From: Capillidium heterosporum
Taxonomy: Eukaryota > Entomophthoromycota > Entomophthoromycetes > Entomophthorales > Capillidiaceae
NCBI GenBank assembly: GCA_016630905.1
Contig: WBMQ01000007.1
Location: 744,001-808,000, forward strand
Direction of reading: 5' to 3'
Length of the DNA: 64,000 nucleotides
A model generated the notes under the pieces. The model saw only the letters and a list, made by a program, of their open reading frames with translations. It searched no databases and had not been told where the DNA came from. Of this stretch, positions 35,076-46,435 are shown in pieces. The position numbers and the translations under genes are program-made. Positions within the stretch are counted from its first letter, which is position 1. Every line of letters starts with the position of its first letter.

Positions 35076-36496
35076 GTTGGTTTGAGTCGAGCTAGATTTT
35101 GGTGAACTTTGAAGTTTTGGTTGAAGGAACAAAAACTGATTGTTGGCAATTTATACGTTCTTGAATCAAATTGGTTGAGTAGATAGATTATTATTGGTTG
35201 GGATTTGGCTGATTGTAGAAAACCAAAAAGTAGCTGGGATTTGTAATTTTTATTGAAGGTTACTGCGATAAGAATATGATGATAGGTTTATTGCTTCAAG
35301 TTATAGAATTGTGAACTGCACTAGATAGTTAAATTCACTCTTAAGTAAAATACTATTAAAAGTATTTAAACAATTTTTGAGTAGTACATTTAAAACTAAT
35401 AATAGCAAATAGATTCATATAATGATTGAATTTATATATAATTAATTTAAAAAATTAAACTAAATTAAATATAGAATATTATAAAGCTTAGATATAGCTT
35501 TTAATAAAGTTAACTATTATATTATGTTTTATCACTATAAAATTTGAATAATATAATGTTACGTTTTTAATTTAAAATGTATACAAGTAATATATTTGTA
35601 GTTTACCAAGAGTTTCATAAAATGTTTACATATTTCAAACTATATATAGTTGTATACCGGCAATAAATTGGTACCATACTAAATTGTAAATGTATCCTAA
35701 CTTTGATTCGAATTTTGTTCAAAGGTACCGAAAATCTTTTGCTAAATGTAAAGAGGTTTGGAAACAGTGATTGGTTCAAATTTCAAAAACCTTTTACAGA
35801 GAACCTACAACTAGGGTTTGGGATAAAATCTTGCAAACCACTTTTCTTTCCCATTTATCATTCAATAGACTGCCCTTATACTTTGAGGTAAATATCAGTT
35901 GTTATTTTAAATTTTATTGTGATGAGCTTTATATCGACATTTGCACGTCAGTCTTAATATCTTTATTGAAGAGAGTTTAGCTTCTAACTGAATTATTTTA
36001 TTTATAATTTGTACATCTGATTGGCATCATTATTAACATCCCACTTTAGTATTTATAAGTTCAGGTACTGATGCAGAATTTATTAAACAACAATACCTGT
36101 GATTTATTATATTATTTTCCTTTATTATATAGTTTATATAATAAATGTTTGTATAGTTTGCAATGTTTTTATAAATTTGTTAGACTTGGAACTTATTGTA
36201 TATCCTTTCCTTATTTAATGTATCTACTTTTTCTTTCTTTTATTTCAAAATATAATTATAAACATTCTCTTTACTCTATAACTAGTATACTCACTTTGAA
36301 TGCTCATATACATGATCAGTTACTGAATATAAAGAAGCTATAAATGTGTAATTTAGTGTAGGCTTCATTTCGTGTTCATATACTTTACCTTTATCAAGCT
36401 TACTATACAAAGTTAGCTAATCAGAAAATTGCTATGACGTAAGCTTTTTTTGTACAAAAACTTCAAAGTTTAGAATTCCATTCCTATCTATCAAGA
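35076..36496. other. Long A/T-rich intergenic region
   Basis: Between divergent RAD52 and HTD2-like genes. 35330-35700 is extremely A/T-rich. Open frames at 35703, 35771 and 36071 (+) have no recognisable content. Confidence 0.5.
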
Positions 36497-37412
36497 ATGT
36501 TATTAACGAAGCTCAACCCATTAAAGTTTAATAAGTACATCAACTATGGGACGTCAAGTTTGGTATCCCAATTAGAAGTATTGAAGCAAAAGACTTTTAC
36601 CAGTACCGATTTTATAAGCCAAGCCCAAAGTAAGTTACTAGGATTGCTGCATCCCCGAAAATTTGCTCCACAATTCTAATAGTACCGACCTACCACCCAA
36701 CTACCAATGCGGTTACTTTTTAGATCCAGCATACTCTAAAGACTTAAACTACGATGGATACCTCAACCAATTCGTACCCAATATCCCTTACACCCGCAGG
36801 GTATGGTCCAAAGGAAGCTTGACGTTCATCAAGGATAATCCTATAAAGTTAGATACCAATGTAAGTTTAGCTACCACTTTAAAAGATTACAAAATTAGTG
36901 ATACCAATTTTACCGTAAATTTAGTAAAGGAGTATACCACCACTTTAGGCAAAAGTTTAGTAGAAACAAGAAGTTTAACCTATATATACGAGAAGTATGC
37001 TGAAGCTAGTTTAAAGTTTATCAAGGTAAATAAGGAGTTGGATTTTTCGGTCAAGATAAATTTGGATAGTTTAATGTTGTTCAAGTATTCAGCTTTAACG
37101 TTCAACAATCACAAGGTACACTACGATTATTTGTATTCTAAAAAGGTAGAAGGATATCCTAACATTTTGGTACAAGGGCCTTATATTTTAACTTTGGTTC
37201 TGAAGACTCTAAGTAACTTTTTATATAGTACCAATAAAGTTAGTTTCTTTAAAGTCATGGAGAGTATCACCTACACTTTGATTAAACCAACCTTTGTGGA
37301 CCAGAGCTTTACTATTGGGTTGAAGTTGGATGGTAAGGAAGGAGTCTATTTGTACGTGCTCGATGAGAACGACTTTTTGAACTTCAAAGGCTATGCCAAG
37401 TTTATTAATTAA
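36497..37412 (+). CDS. HTD2: Mitochondrial 3-hydroxyacyl-thioester dehydratase (HTD2 type), one +1 frameshift
   Basis: The hot-dog dehydratase is recognisable by PYTRRVWSKGSLTF, then YSALTFNNHKVHYDYLYSKK and EGYPNILVQGPYILTLVLK, matching type-2 HTD2. In the family the NxHxxHYD motif carries the catalytic residues. It acts in mitochondrial fatty acid synthesis (lipoate pathway). The N-terminus (ATG 36497) looks like a mitochondrial signal and leads into TFTSTDFISQAQSKLLGLLH. The frame then ends at TAA 36677-36679, while the rest continues in the +1 frame. Skipping T36677 after TTC 36674-36676 gives a continuous 304-aa protein. The slip could be anywhere from the CCCC run (36652) to that stop. 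No intron fits. Confidence 0.8.
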
Positions 37413-37790
37413 TAAACTTTGAAGAGTAAGTGTTTGTTTCTATATCCTCTTTTCAGATGTACTTGGTTCTTTAAAATTTTATCCTGTATTTATTCACTAT
37501 ATACCTACTTATATATTTTCTAAAAAGATAAATTCAAAATCAAATATGAGACCAGAAGGTATACGCCTTTTAAAACTTTCTTAAATACATGTGCTTACAC
37601 TTAAGAAATAGGTATATGTAATTAGAATTTTGTAAAGCCGGGAGTTTTTATAAGTAGAAATCAAGATTAAAGCTACACTTGTCACTTTACATGTCGTCTT
37701 TTATATTTTTCATAGTTAACAATTTATAATGATAAATGTTAATTTGCACCTTCTATTCATATAGTCTTTCAAGCCTTTATTGCCAATAGA
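37413..37790. other. Intergenic region
   Basis: 3' flank of the HTD2-like gene, A/T-rich, no feature seen. Confidence 0.5.
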
Positions 37791-38221
37791 CAAGTGATTC
37801 AAATCAACAAATTCTGCCAGGAAGTTTACGACAAACTGAAGTAGAGCAAGACTCAAATATATTTTCTTCAAGATCTCTGATGACAGTAAGGAAGTTCTAT
37901 TCAAAAAATTCAAGGATACCAATTACAAAACCTTTGTCTAATAGATTTCTGAGATGGAGCACCGCTTTACCATCTATGATTTTAATTACATTACCAAAGG
38001 TGATAAGGAACGCAATGTTGTATACTTCTACAGTCTGGTAAATTTTCCTATAGACAACAATTTATGCTAGTAGGGTCCCTGATACTACAGATGATAAATA
38101 TAATATGCTCTATGCCGCTGAAAAGGTCGCTTTGGCTAGGACTTTGAAGGGTACCGACGTCAAGATCGATGATTCTTTCATAAACCAATTTTCCAAATAT
38201 TTCAAAAAGAAGTGTAGTTGA
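37791..38221 (+). pseudogene. Decayed cofilin, copy 2
   Basis: Pieces align end to end with cofilin: QINKFCQEVYDKLK, KYIFFKISDDSKEVLF, EHRFTIYDFNYITKGDKERN and VPDTTDDKYNMLYAAEKVAL, ending KKKCS at 38219-38221. Breaks are: a TAG after KLK requiring a frame change, two adjacent in-frame stops (TAA TAG) aligning with ordinary residues of the intact copies, and an extra base at the last intron junction. A plausible intron survives (donor GTAAAT near 38036, acceptor before 38080). This is a degenerate duplicate of the cofilin just downstream. Confidence 0.8.
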
Positions 38222-38705
38222 CAATAAATGTATTTAACTACTTTATATTGTATCTCTTTATTCATCTTTGCATCTTTTATATCCCACTTTTAGCCATATA
38301 TTAGCTTCCTACTAAAGTTTCGGCTCCTACATTGCAAGATGTGGATCCATTCAAGGACAGTAGTCCAGAGAGATGCTCGTTCGTTGCAGTAAATGGAGAA
38401 TTTATAGCTTTAAGATTTAACTTAAATAAACTAGTATATGTTGAGAAGATCCTTAAATTCCATCCTTGTAAAACATTTCTACCTATATCTCTTTTCGAAT
38501 TAGTAAAAGTCTTCAATCGTATGTTGTAAATTAATTGCTGTACAGTTGTAGTTAAATAGTTTCTAGAAAATTACATCTAAAAGTATCTATAAATCCAAAG
38601 ATAATCGCCTTATTTAGCTGCACTCGAAAGATTTTCATATACCCAAGGGATGAGTATACGTAATTTAAAACCCATAGAACCAAGCATTTCTTATAAGTAG
38701 GGGTC
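38222..38705. other. Region between cofilin copies
   Basis: An open stretch at 38332-38529 is open on both strands (FKDSSPERCSFVAVNGEF on +). It starts without ATG and matches nothing recognised. Confidence 0.35.
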
Positions 38706-38714
38706 TATATAAAA
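38706..38714 (+). promoter_or_regulatory. TATA box of cofilin copy 3
   Basis: TATATAAAA, 58 bases upstream of the ATG at 38772. Confidence 0.45.
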
Positions 38715-38771
38715 CTACATTTGATATCTTGCCCTTTATTTTTTACTTTTTCTTAGCCAATATAATTTACA

Positions 38772-39283
38772 ATGGTGTGTATATATTTAGAGTTGCCATC
38801 AACGTAGCTTCCCTAACCTATTTATTTCCAATAGTCAGCCGGTGTCAAAATCGATTCGGATTGTTGGAGCCGTTACGACGAGCTAAAGAAAGCTAAAGCT
38901 TACACCTATATTATCTTCAAAGCTTCCGATGACCTTAAGGAAATAGTAGTCGATAATTATGGGAACGACGTCTACAACTCTTTCCTTTTCAAATTCTCCG
39001 AGGATGAGTGCCGATTCGCTGTATACGATTTCAAATACGATACTGAGGACAACGGTAAACGTAACGTAATCTGCTTATTCACCTGGTAACTGAGATTTAT
39101 GTACATATACCTTATATTTTTAGGATTCCTGATTCAGCTGATGTCAAAGCTAAAATGTTCTACTCTTCTAGGAAGGATGCTTTAGGGAAGGCTTTACCGG
39201 GCATCGATTTCAATATCCAGGGCACCGAGATTGATGAGTTTTCTTTAGAAGCTGTACTTGAAAGAGTTAAGGATGGACAATAA
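38772..39283 (+). CDS. Cofilin (ADF/cofilin), copy 3, intact
   Basis: Exon 1 is the ATG alone (38772-38774). The intron runs 38775-38834. Exon 2 (38835-39085) gives SAGVKIDSDCWSRYDELKK, YIIFKASDD, CRFAVYDFKYDTEDNGKRN and ends in CLFTW. Exon 3 (39124-39283) gives IPDSADVKAKMFYSSRKDAL then GKALPGIDFNIQGTEIDE. It is a full ADF-H domain, about as divergent from copy 1 as a separate paralogue. The exon layout (ATG-only first exon, intron splitting the Trp codon) is the same as in copy 1. It is expected to bind actin; its specific role is unknown. Confidence 0.9.
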
Positions 39284-39740
39284 ATGTTTCTTATTACTTT
39301 ACAATGCTTTTACACCTTTTTGCTATAGTTCATTTGGCATAATAGATAGCTTTCTTAGTAGTCTAATAGATCTATAAACTGCACATATATTAAATAGTTT
39401 AAATATAGGTCGATTCCACTATAGCTTTTAAGTAGGATGCCTTCCAAACATTCCTATTTGTATGCATCATTTTCTCACTAAATTCAAATAATTCCTTAAG
39501 TTGGAACAGTAGGTATATCGATTGTAACTTATCGTTCCAAAATGAAGGGGTCATTGATATAGTTTAAAAACTATAGTATCCCAGTTATTTTCGATAGAGT
39601 AAGTTGATACTTTTACCATATTTTTCCTGATTTCAACAAATATTATTGGATAGCTTTGAAGTTCTAATAAGCCCTGACAAGTAATAAAAATTTTAGAGTT
39701 TCTAGCAGAAAATCGACTTTGCCAAGTTATAAAAATTAAG
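39284..39740. other. Intergenic region
   Basis: About 0.46 kb, no feature seen. Confidence 0.5.
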
Positions 39741-41217
39741 ATGGATCCAGTCAGCACCGTATTTATAGAGGGTACCAATGAAGATATCGTAAGTTTAATA
39801 TATACCAATTCAATTCTATCAACCTCCTACAATTTTTACTTAGAACTAACCTATATCTAACTATAATAGATCTATGAGTTCACTAACTTAATCGACCAAA
39901 TTGAGAACAAGGAGGAAACCGCCACCGATTCCTACACCTCCGAGATAAAAGTTTTACTCGACAACAAGAAATTTAACGAAATCTATCTTTCTTTCTGCAA
40001 ATACACTGAAAAACTTCTCAAATTGGATGATGATAGTAAGCTTTTGACTAAAATATAGCTCAAGTTACTTAAAGATATCAACTTTAGAACTTATCCCCGG
40101 CTTCAACTTAATTGTAGCTTGTTTAACTTTCACCGAAGTAAAGGAACATGAAGCTTTCATCGTCACTATAGTCGATAGTCTGTTGAATTCAACCTTTGAA
40201 AACGGATTACCCAAGTTGGCCATGTAACTTTTTTAGCCAGCTAGTTTTGTTTAACAGATTTGTAGCTTCGAGACCTTGTACAACAGCTTAGATTACAATA
40301 ACGCTTTGAGATTTAAAATTTATTCCGGTATGGTACAAATAGCTAAGAACCACAAATTAGCCAAGGTTCTGCTACCAACTCTACCCCAGTTGAAGTCTCT
40401 AGTCAAGGTATGGTCCATAAGTACTAAGGAAACCAGTTCCCTCTACCTAAACTTGTCCCAGGCTTTGAAGGAGTCCAAGTTACCGTAAGCTACCCACTAT
40501 TTTCATAATTTTTAGCTAATCTATTACCAATATTGTAGTAAGGAATCTTACCAATTCCTACTGAGCTATCTGCAGACCTTTGAAGACCTGAGCCAAGTCG
40601 ACGATTCTGTCTTGACGCATGCACGCTTGGCTCTCAGTCAAGCCTTCGCCTCACCCAATGTCCTCAACTTCGAAACGTTGATCGGCACTTTGCCAGTCCA
40701 GCAGCTCAAGTCGGAACCCTGCTACGAGCTCGCCACCATCTTTTTGCAACACGACGTGGCTCACTACCTTGAATTCGTCGAGAAGCATGCTTCCACCTTT
40801 AATGACTTTGACCTCAAGGCCCCTGCCGGCTTGCACAAGATCCGTCTACTTACGGTAGCTACTTTGGGAACCCAACGCCTCGGTCAACCTATCCCTTACG
40901 CTGATTTGGTCGATGCTATGAAGCTTGGTGAAGGCGAAAATTCTGATGACGAGGTAGAACGCTATATCATCGACGTTATCCGTGCTCAATTGGTAGAAGC
41001 TAAGCTCAACCAGTTGGACCGCTCTGTTACTATCACGAGAGCTACTTACCGATTCTTTGGTATGGATCAGTGGAAGCAGTTGGATGATATGCTGCAGAGT
41101 TGGAACGGCGGCTTAGATAAGGTCGTCGACATCGTCCAGAATTCGGTTAAGCACAAGGAGGTTGAGAAATTTGTCGAGAAAGAGTCTAAGCCTAGTGTTG
41201 AGCCGGCTCAGGTTTAA
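39741..41217 (+). CDS. Translation initiation factor eIF3 subunit M (PCI domain)
   Basis: Exon 1 (39741-39788) starts MDPVSTVFIEGTNEDI. Later exons give an all-helical repeat region (FETLYNSLDYNNALRFKIYS) and end in a PCI domain: DLVDAMKLGEGENSDDEVE, YIIDVIRAQLVEAKLNQLDR and ITRATYRFFGMDQWKQLDDM. The LNQLDRSVTITRATYRFF block is typical of eIF3m and its COP9 signalosome relative. eIF3m helps hold the eIF3 complex on the 40S subunit. The last exon is codon-biased toward C-ending codons, suggesting high expression. CSN7 is the main alternative but lacks this N-terminal region. Confidence 0.85.
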
Positions 41218-42457
41218 TGTTGCAACTTGATATATTGTAAAGGAGCTACTACCTAGATTTTTTTAAATGTTTGCTTATATTTAAGGTTTTGAAGCCTTAT
41301 TGGAGGTTTTTGTCTGCTTTTATCTACTTTTTAATTTTTTCATCCTATATACTTTTGTTCTCTACCTAACACTATTTCCATTTATTTCGATAAGCTTGTT
41401 TGTTCTTTTACCTCAATATATTTTTCTTCAATTGCTATGAATATATATTGCTCTACCGTTGTAGGCTAATTAAATTATGTAGTTATCGATTTATATAGCA
41501 GAGATTTGGTTAGCCTTTCATTTACATCAACGATAGGGATGAAGCCTTGAACATTTCACATTGTATTTTAGCCACATTTAAAGTATATCAATAAATGCAG
41601 CATTTTGCACTTTTTAATAGCTAAGAAAACTATATTTAGTATACTTTCGTCTTTGACTTATTACCTATTTCTACCTATTAAGTTTTTAAATAGATAACGG
41701 TAGATGTTAACCAATATTGAAAATTTGTATAGCTTCAGTTTATATTGTCGAATTTACTTTATATTAAGGCACTATATCTTATTTTTGCTAGCTTATGCTT
41801 CATCTATATCTATCCAAAATAAGCTGAAATTTTATACTGCACCAGTTGTATTCCATATACTATAACTATCTAAATATTTTTACAACTAGGTAAGGTAAAT
41901 CAACCTCTCCCTATTTATCTTGTATTGCTAAGATATAGTTACTTGCTTTACAAAGACTGAAAAACTAGACGAAAGTAGTATGTAAATCAAAGTTTAGTGT
42001 AGAAACGATAGGTGGTGTATATTATATCAAATTAAACTTGGAAATAGCCAAAGGTATAGATTTTAAATTTATTGTAGTGTGAAAGACTTGTTTTAGGATA
42101 GATTCTGTATACTTTGGAACTATATATTAATAGAATGGGTATTTGAAAGTTATGTTGGATAAGGATGATTTAAAATGAAAATATCAACAAAGTGTTCTAA
42201 TTGACATATAGTTTCAATATCACTTTAACTTATAACATCTATCAGATATAAATGTATATTAGAGATGTATAGTATTAAGTTTGACCCTTGGTAAAATAAA
42301 AAGAATCTATAAAACATATGAAATAAACTCAAGAAAATTATTAACACGTAAGCATCACTATATTTAATAAAGTAATTCAGCCTTTATAAGATGAAGATGA
42401 ACACCAAGCACGACTATAACAAAGAGTTGTAAAAAGTTTACTTAAAATTCAATTCCT
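41218..42457. other. Intergenic region between convergent genes
   Basis: About 1.2 kb of A/T-rich DNA, nothing recognised. Confidence 0.5.
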
Positions 42458-43474
42458 CTAGTTTTCAAAGAGCAAGCTGAAGCCGACCTTGTGGCTGGGT
42501 TCGTTGAGCTTGGTGGTGTCGAAGGAACCACCGACACTGACCTTGACACCAGGCTTGATCAGCTGGGTATAGGCGAGACCCAGTTTACCCAAGTTGTTGA
42601 CCTTGGCCTTGACAAAGGTGTCGCGGTCCAAGAAGTACTTGGTACCGAGCTCCAAGTTGACGGCGTTGACGGTAGCCTTGCTGTCCCAAGTAGCCTTGGC
42701 ACCGGCTTCAACGTCGGGGTTGACACGCTGGTAGTAAGTGGCGGCGTAGGTACCAAAGGCGTCGGTGCTACAAAAAGATTAGTGGCAGTTAATAAAACAA
42801 AAACTTACGCGTGGAGGGCGGCGGTAAAGTCGCGGTGGAAGTAAGCGAGGGAAGCATTGTACTTGGTAACGGAACCCTTCTCAAGGTCGTAACCGGTCTC
42901 ACCACCGAGGTAGATACCGTCCTGACTATTGAAACTTAGCTAAAGTTGCTTACAAAAGCCTTACCCAGCGACAAAGTCGACGTTCAACAAAGGACCCTTG
43001 AAGATGTCAGCAGAGGTACGGACGTGAGCCAAGTTGTGCTTGTAGTATACGTTGGCCTTGAGGTCCTTCTTGCTAAAAAGGATAAGTACGTAAATCGCTA
43101 TAAAAAGGTACTTGGTGGTGGGGAGGTAACCGGCAGTGAGATCCAACTTGACACCCTTGGCGGCCTTGTTCTCAAGCTCAACCTGGAGAGTCAGGTGGTT
43201 GTTAGTAGTGATGGCATCAGTGATGGTGAGGCCGTTGGCAAAGTCAGTGTACTTGATCTTGGCTTCACCAAAGACGTGGCCAGTCTTGACATCCTGGTGA
43301 CCGTTGACGGTAAGGTTCTAAATAACTTTGTCAGTATAAATGTAGGAAATGAAAACTTACGACACCGTTGGAAGTGTTGGTCTTAACTTCAAGCTTAGCT
43401 TGACCGACGGGGTAGTCCTTAGTCAAAAGGTCTTTGACGGTCTTGGAGAGATCGGGGAAAGCGATAGGAGCCAT
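42458..43474 (-). CDS. POR1: Mitochondrial outer membrane porin (VDAC)
   Basis: Five exons encode a 19-strand-type beta-barrel. It starts MAPIAFPDLSKTVKDLLTKD (the N-terminal helix), then VKTNTSNG, KYTDFANGLTITDAITTNN, KANVYYKHNLAHVRTSAD and LGGETGYDLEKGSVTKYN. The end KLNEPSHKVGFSLLFEN carries the C-terminal beta-signal for SAM insertion. VDAC passes ATP, ADP and other metabolites across the outer membrane. Codon use is strongly biased to C/G-ending codons, as in other highly expressed genes here. The ATG at 43472-43474 fits the family. Confidence 0.94.
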
Positions 43475-45606
43475 TGCAGGTATACGTGTAGAAATTCAAG
43501 GAAGATAATCGTGTGTATAAATTTTAGGGCTGACTCTTAAATACGTTTGTTTTGCATGGTTCCATGCCAGCTCACCCTATTTGCTACATCTCAGATGAAG
43601 GCTGATTAGAATGTCTAATTGGTCCAATCTTTGGCTTGAATAGTTTAATCGCCAGCTCTGTATAATTTTTACGTAATTACAAATCGACTAAATTTGTCAA
43701 CTTTGAAATGCAATTGCTTATCATTGGCTACTTTGGGGATTCTTTTCGAAAGAATATAGCTATGACGTACAGAGCTTATGTCATAGACATTCTTATCAAG
43801 AGATGGGGTTATAGATTTTGCGAAAATGGTGAAACTCAGTTGGCTTTCGGAAGTAGGAAAGGGAAAGGCAGACGGATATTTGGGAGAATTATTCGCTTGA
43901 AAGCTAGAGGTGGTTAGTTACTAATTTTCTTCAAAAAGCACGTATACTGAGTTATAAATATCCATTCAATACCATGTTTTACTATAAAGTATATCTGGAT
44001 TGTAAGTTCATAGTGTGCTATAGAAATAGAATTGTCCCATCTCGACACTCGAATTTTCGGATTATTTACCCCGCTCAAATATAAATCTCCAAAAATTGTT
44101 TGGATAGCTTGCGATAATAGAATGTTCAGGACTCTTCTAGTTATTTTTGCAATTTGAACAGGTGTCCTATTTTTAATAAGCAGTTACTAATTGGTAAAGG
44201 ATATTAATATATATCTTGTAAGCCGGGAGGCAAGGATACTTATATTAGGCTAAAAGTAAGCTAGCTGATTATTATAACAGTAAACCATGATACCCATTAG
44301 ATGAGCTATAAAATTCAAAGGTTAACAGTTGGAGTTTTTGCAGTTGAACTTGTTGGGAAGCTTCTTGAAAATTTAAACTATAGCTGTAATTAGAAATATA
44401 ACTAGTAGATCTATTTTACAATCCACTCCAAAAGCATCCCAATATACAAATATTAATTGTGCTAATTTTAACTTAAAATAATGTCAAACTTAATTATATA
44501 TTTATGCACATTTTTATCGAGGTCGAAGTTAGGATTCTAAACATCCATTTAAAAGTATAGTGACTCTATAAGCGGTCTGGATTTTTCTAGCAGACTGGCA
44601 AGTTTTCAATGTGATGTATTAGCAGAAAGGACTCATGTACTCCTTTATACAAAGTAGATGTCCAATCTTTTAGACTTCTTATTTTAACATGTTACCAGGT
44701 TTAGAAGTTGATCAGTTTCAACAGTACTTGAAACTACATGTACGGTCTAGCAGGGTATTGAAGGCCATGTGCTAATATAGAGGTCGACATTGAAGCTACT
44801 ATCGATTCCGATACAAATATCGATCAATAAAGCTTGTAAAAATTAAAGCGAGAAGGTCATTTTCATTTTTGTTTAGTCACGAGTAAATATACTAAAAATT
44901 GAAAGAACCTTCCATCACCCTTTATATTTTAGCTTAATCCTACTATAACTGGTAGTATTACATATAGGGTATAGGAACAAAATAGAGTTATAAGTGCTTT
45001 AATAGCCTCGAATAGATATACATTTTATTAGAATGCGCTTTACTACTAGAAGCTTGTTAGTATCATATCCATCTGCTGTCAAAGTAAATAGGTGGTCCAG
45101 CTAAAGAGCATCTAACTTTGTAAGTTTAAAAGCTAAAGGTGAAAACTCAAGTTGAAGCCTATATCTAGAAACTTTCTAGGTGAAAAAAAGCAGTCATGGA
45201 TTCGAATCATCAGGTTTACTTCATTGATCAGGCATCAGGGAAAGGGTGATGTAGCTGACCTGGCAAGTATAGTAGAATACTCCAAGTGCGATATATTGGC
45301 CAGTTTTTCTATAGGAACTAGGGTATATTACTGCTTTTGTTAAAATGATATTTCAAACAGGAACTCCTATACGAGTCATAGGATAAGAAATAGTACGGCT
45401 GAGAGATTAAGTGGTGCAAATATTTCTTAAAAGTGGTCATCCATCGTCTACTACACATACTTTGATATACTTTTCCTCACTAGAACTTATTCAAAAGGAA
45501 GGAGGATGATGAGGTTGCTATCATTTGGTCTTAACAAGATGAAATCCACAAAGTTAAAGGATCCAGTTATAGAGTTCATATATGTACATAAAGTGAAGTA
45601 GAAGGA
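43475..45606. other. Long intergenic region
   Basis: Open frames at 43708-43917 and 45152-45343 (+) show no family features. A possible two-exon scrap at about 44695-44840 (LPGLEVDQFQQYLKLH, then a 41-nt GT-AG gap) is too short to call. Confidence 0.4.
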
Positions 45607-45614
45607 TATATAAG
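45607..45614 (+). promoter_or_regulatory. TATA box of the LPMO-like gene
   Basis: TATATAAG, about 55 bases upstream of the ATG at 45666. Confidence 0.45.
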
Positions 45615-45665
45615 TATGCTGAAGTGGCTTCAAATATCGACAAAATCCAAAGTTTTAATACCAAC

Positions 45666-46348
45666 ATGAAGTTTACACTATTAACCTTGACTACATTGCT
45701 GTTGACCGTGCAATGCCACATGGAAATTATCAATCCCTACCCAAGAAGATCCAAGTACAGCCCCACTTACATTGAGCAAGGGAATGTAGATTATGACAAC
45801 GTAGATCCATTAGGCAACCAGGTAAACTGAGTATCTCTCCAGAAAGTGCAACCTACTAACACCATTTGAAATAGTTAGGGTATAGTAAGCCTTTTCCATG
45901 TAAAGGCTACGTTCCCGGCAAGCCTCAAGCAACCTACACCGCCGGCGACACAGTAACGTTTAACTTTGGCGGTAGCGCCATCCACAATGGTGGTCACTGC
46001 CAGTTCGGTATGAGTTATGACAACGGTCAAAATATAGTTGTCTTGAAAGATTACCTCACCAGCTGCTTCCTAAGCGGCAGGTCCTTCACCATGACCATAC
46101 CAGCTTCGGCACCAGCTTCTAACTCTACCATCTTAGTCTGGGGTTGGATCAACGCCAGTGGGAACCGTGAGTGGTATATGAACTGCATCGATGTCACCTT
46201 GAAAAACCCCAATGGAGGTACCAACGTCATGGGCCCTAGGATGTTGGTTGCCAATTTACCAGGCAAGTACGTCTTCCCTGAGTTTGCCGTAGGCGGCACC
46301 AACGTCCAAAAGTTCAACGAACGTCCAATCATCAGCATTAAGCCTTAA
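45666..46348 (+). CDS. Secreted LPMO-like copper protein
   Basis: Exons 45666-45821 and 45875-46348 give 209 aa. A signal peptide (MKFTLLTLTTLLLTVQC) ends directly before H18, so the mature chain would start with His, the first ligand of the LPMO histidine brace. The second ligand is in IHNGGHCQFGMSYDNG. FTMTIPASAPA, ILVWGWINASGNREWYMNC and the cysteine spacing resemble fungal LPMO-like proteins of the AA11/chitin-binding-4 type. Likely substrates are chitin or cell-wall glucan, by oxidative cleavage; this is inferred. It is convergent with a GH16 gene 87 bases away. The frame upstream of 45666 is open, but the ATG here is the one that yields the signal peptide. Confidence 0.75.
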
Positions 46349-46435
46349 ATAAAATATATTTCAAGCCACTTTAAATAAAAAATGAAGTGTTTATTTATAA
46401 TGCCAGATAGGAATTTAAATATCCCAAGTTGAAAT

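Noticed and set aside
36071..36343. 90-codon frame rich in Leu, Tyr, Phe
   Set aside because: Composition mirrors local A/T-rich DNA, with no family feature.
43708..43917. 69-codon plus-strand frame
   Set aside because: Starts with ATG and is basic at the end, but has no motif or splice context; compatible with chance.
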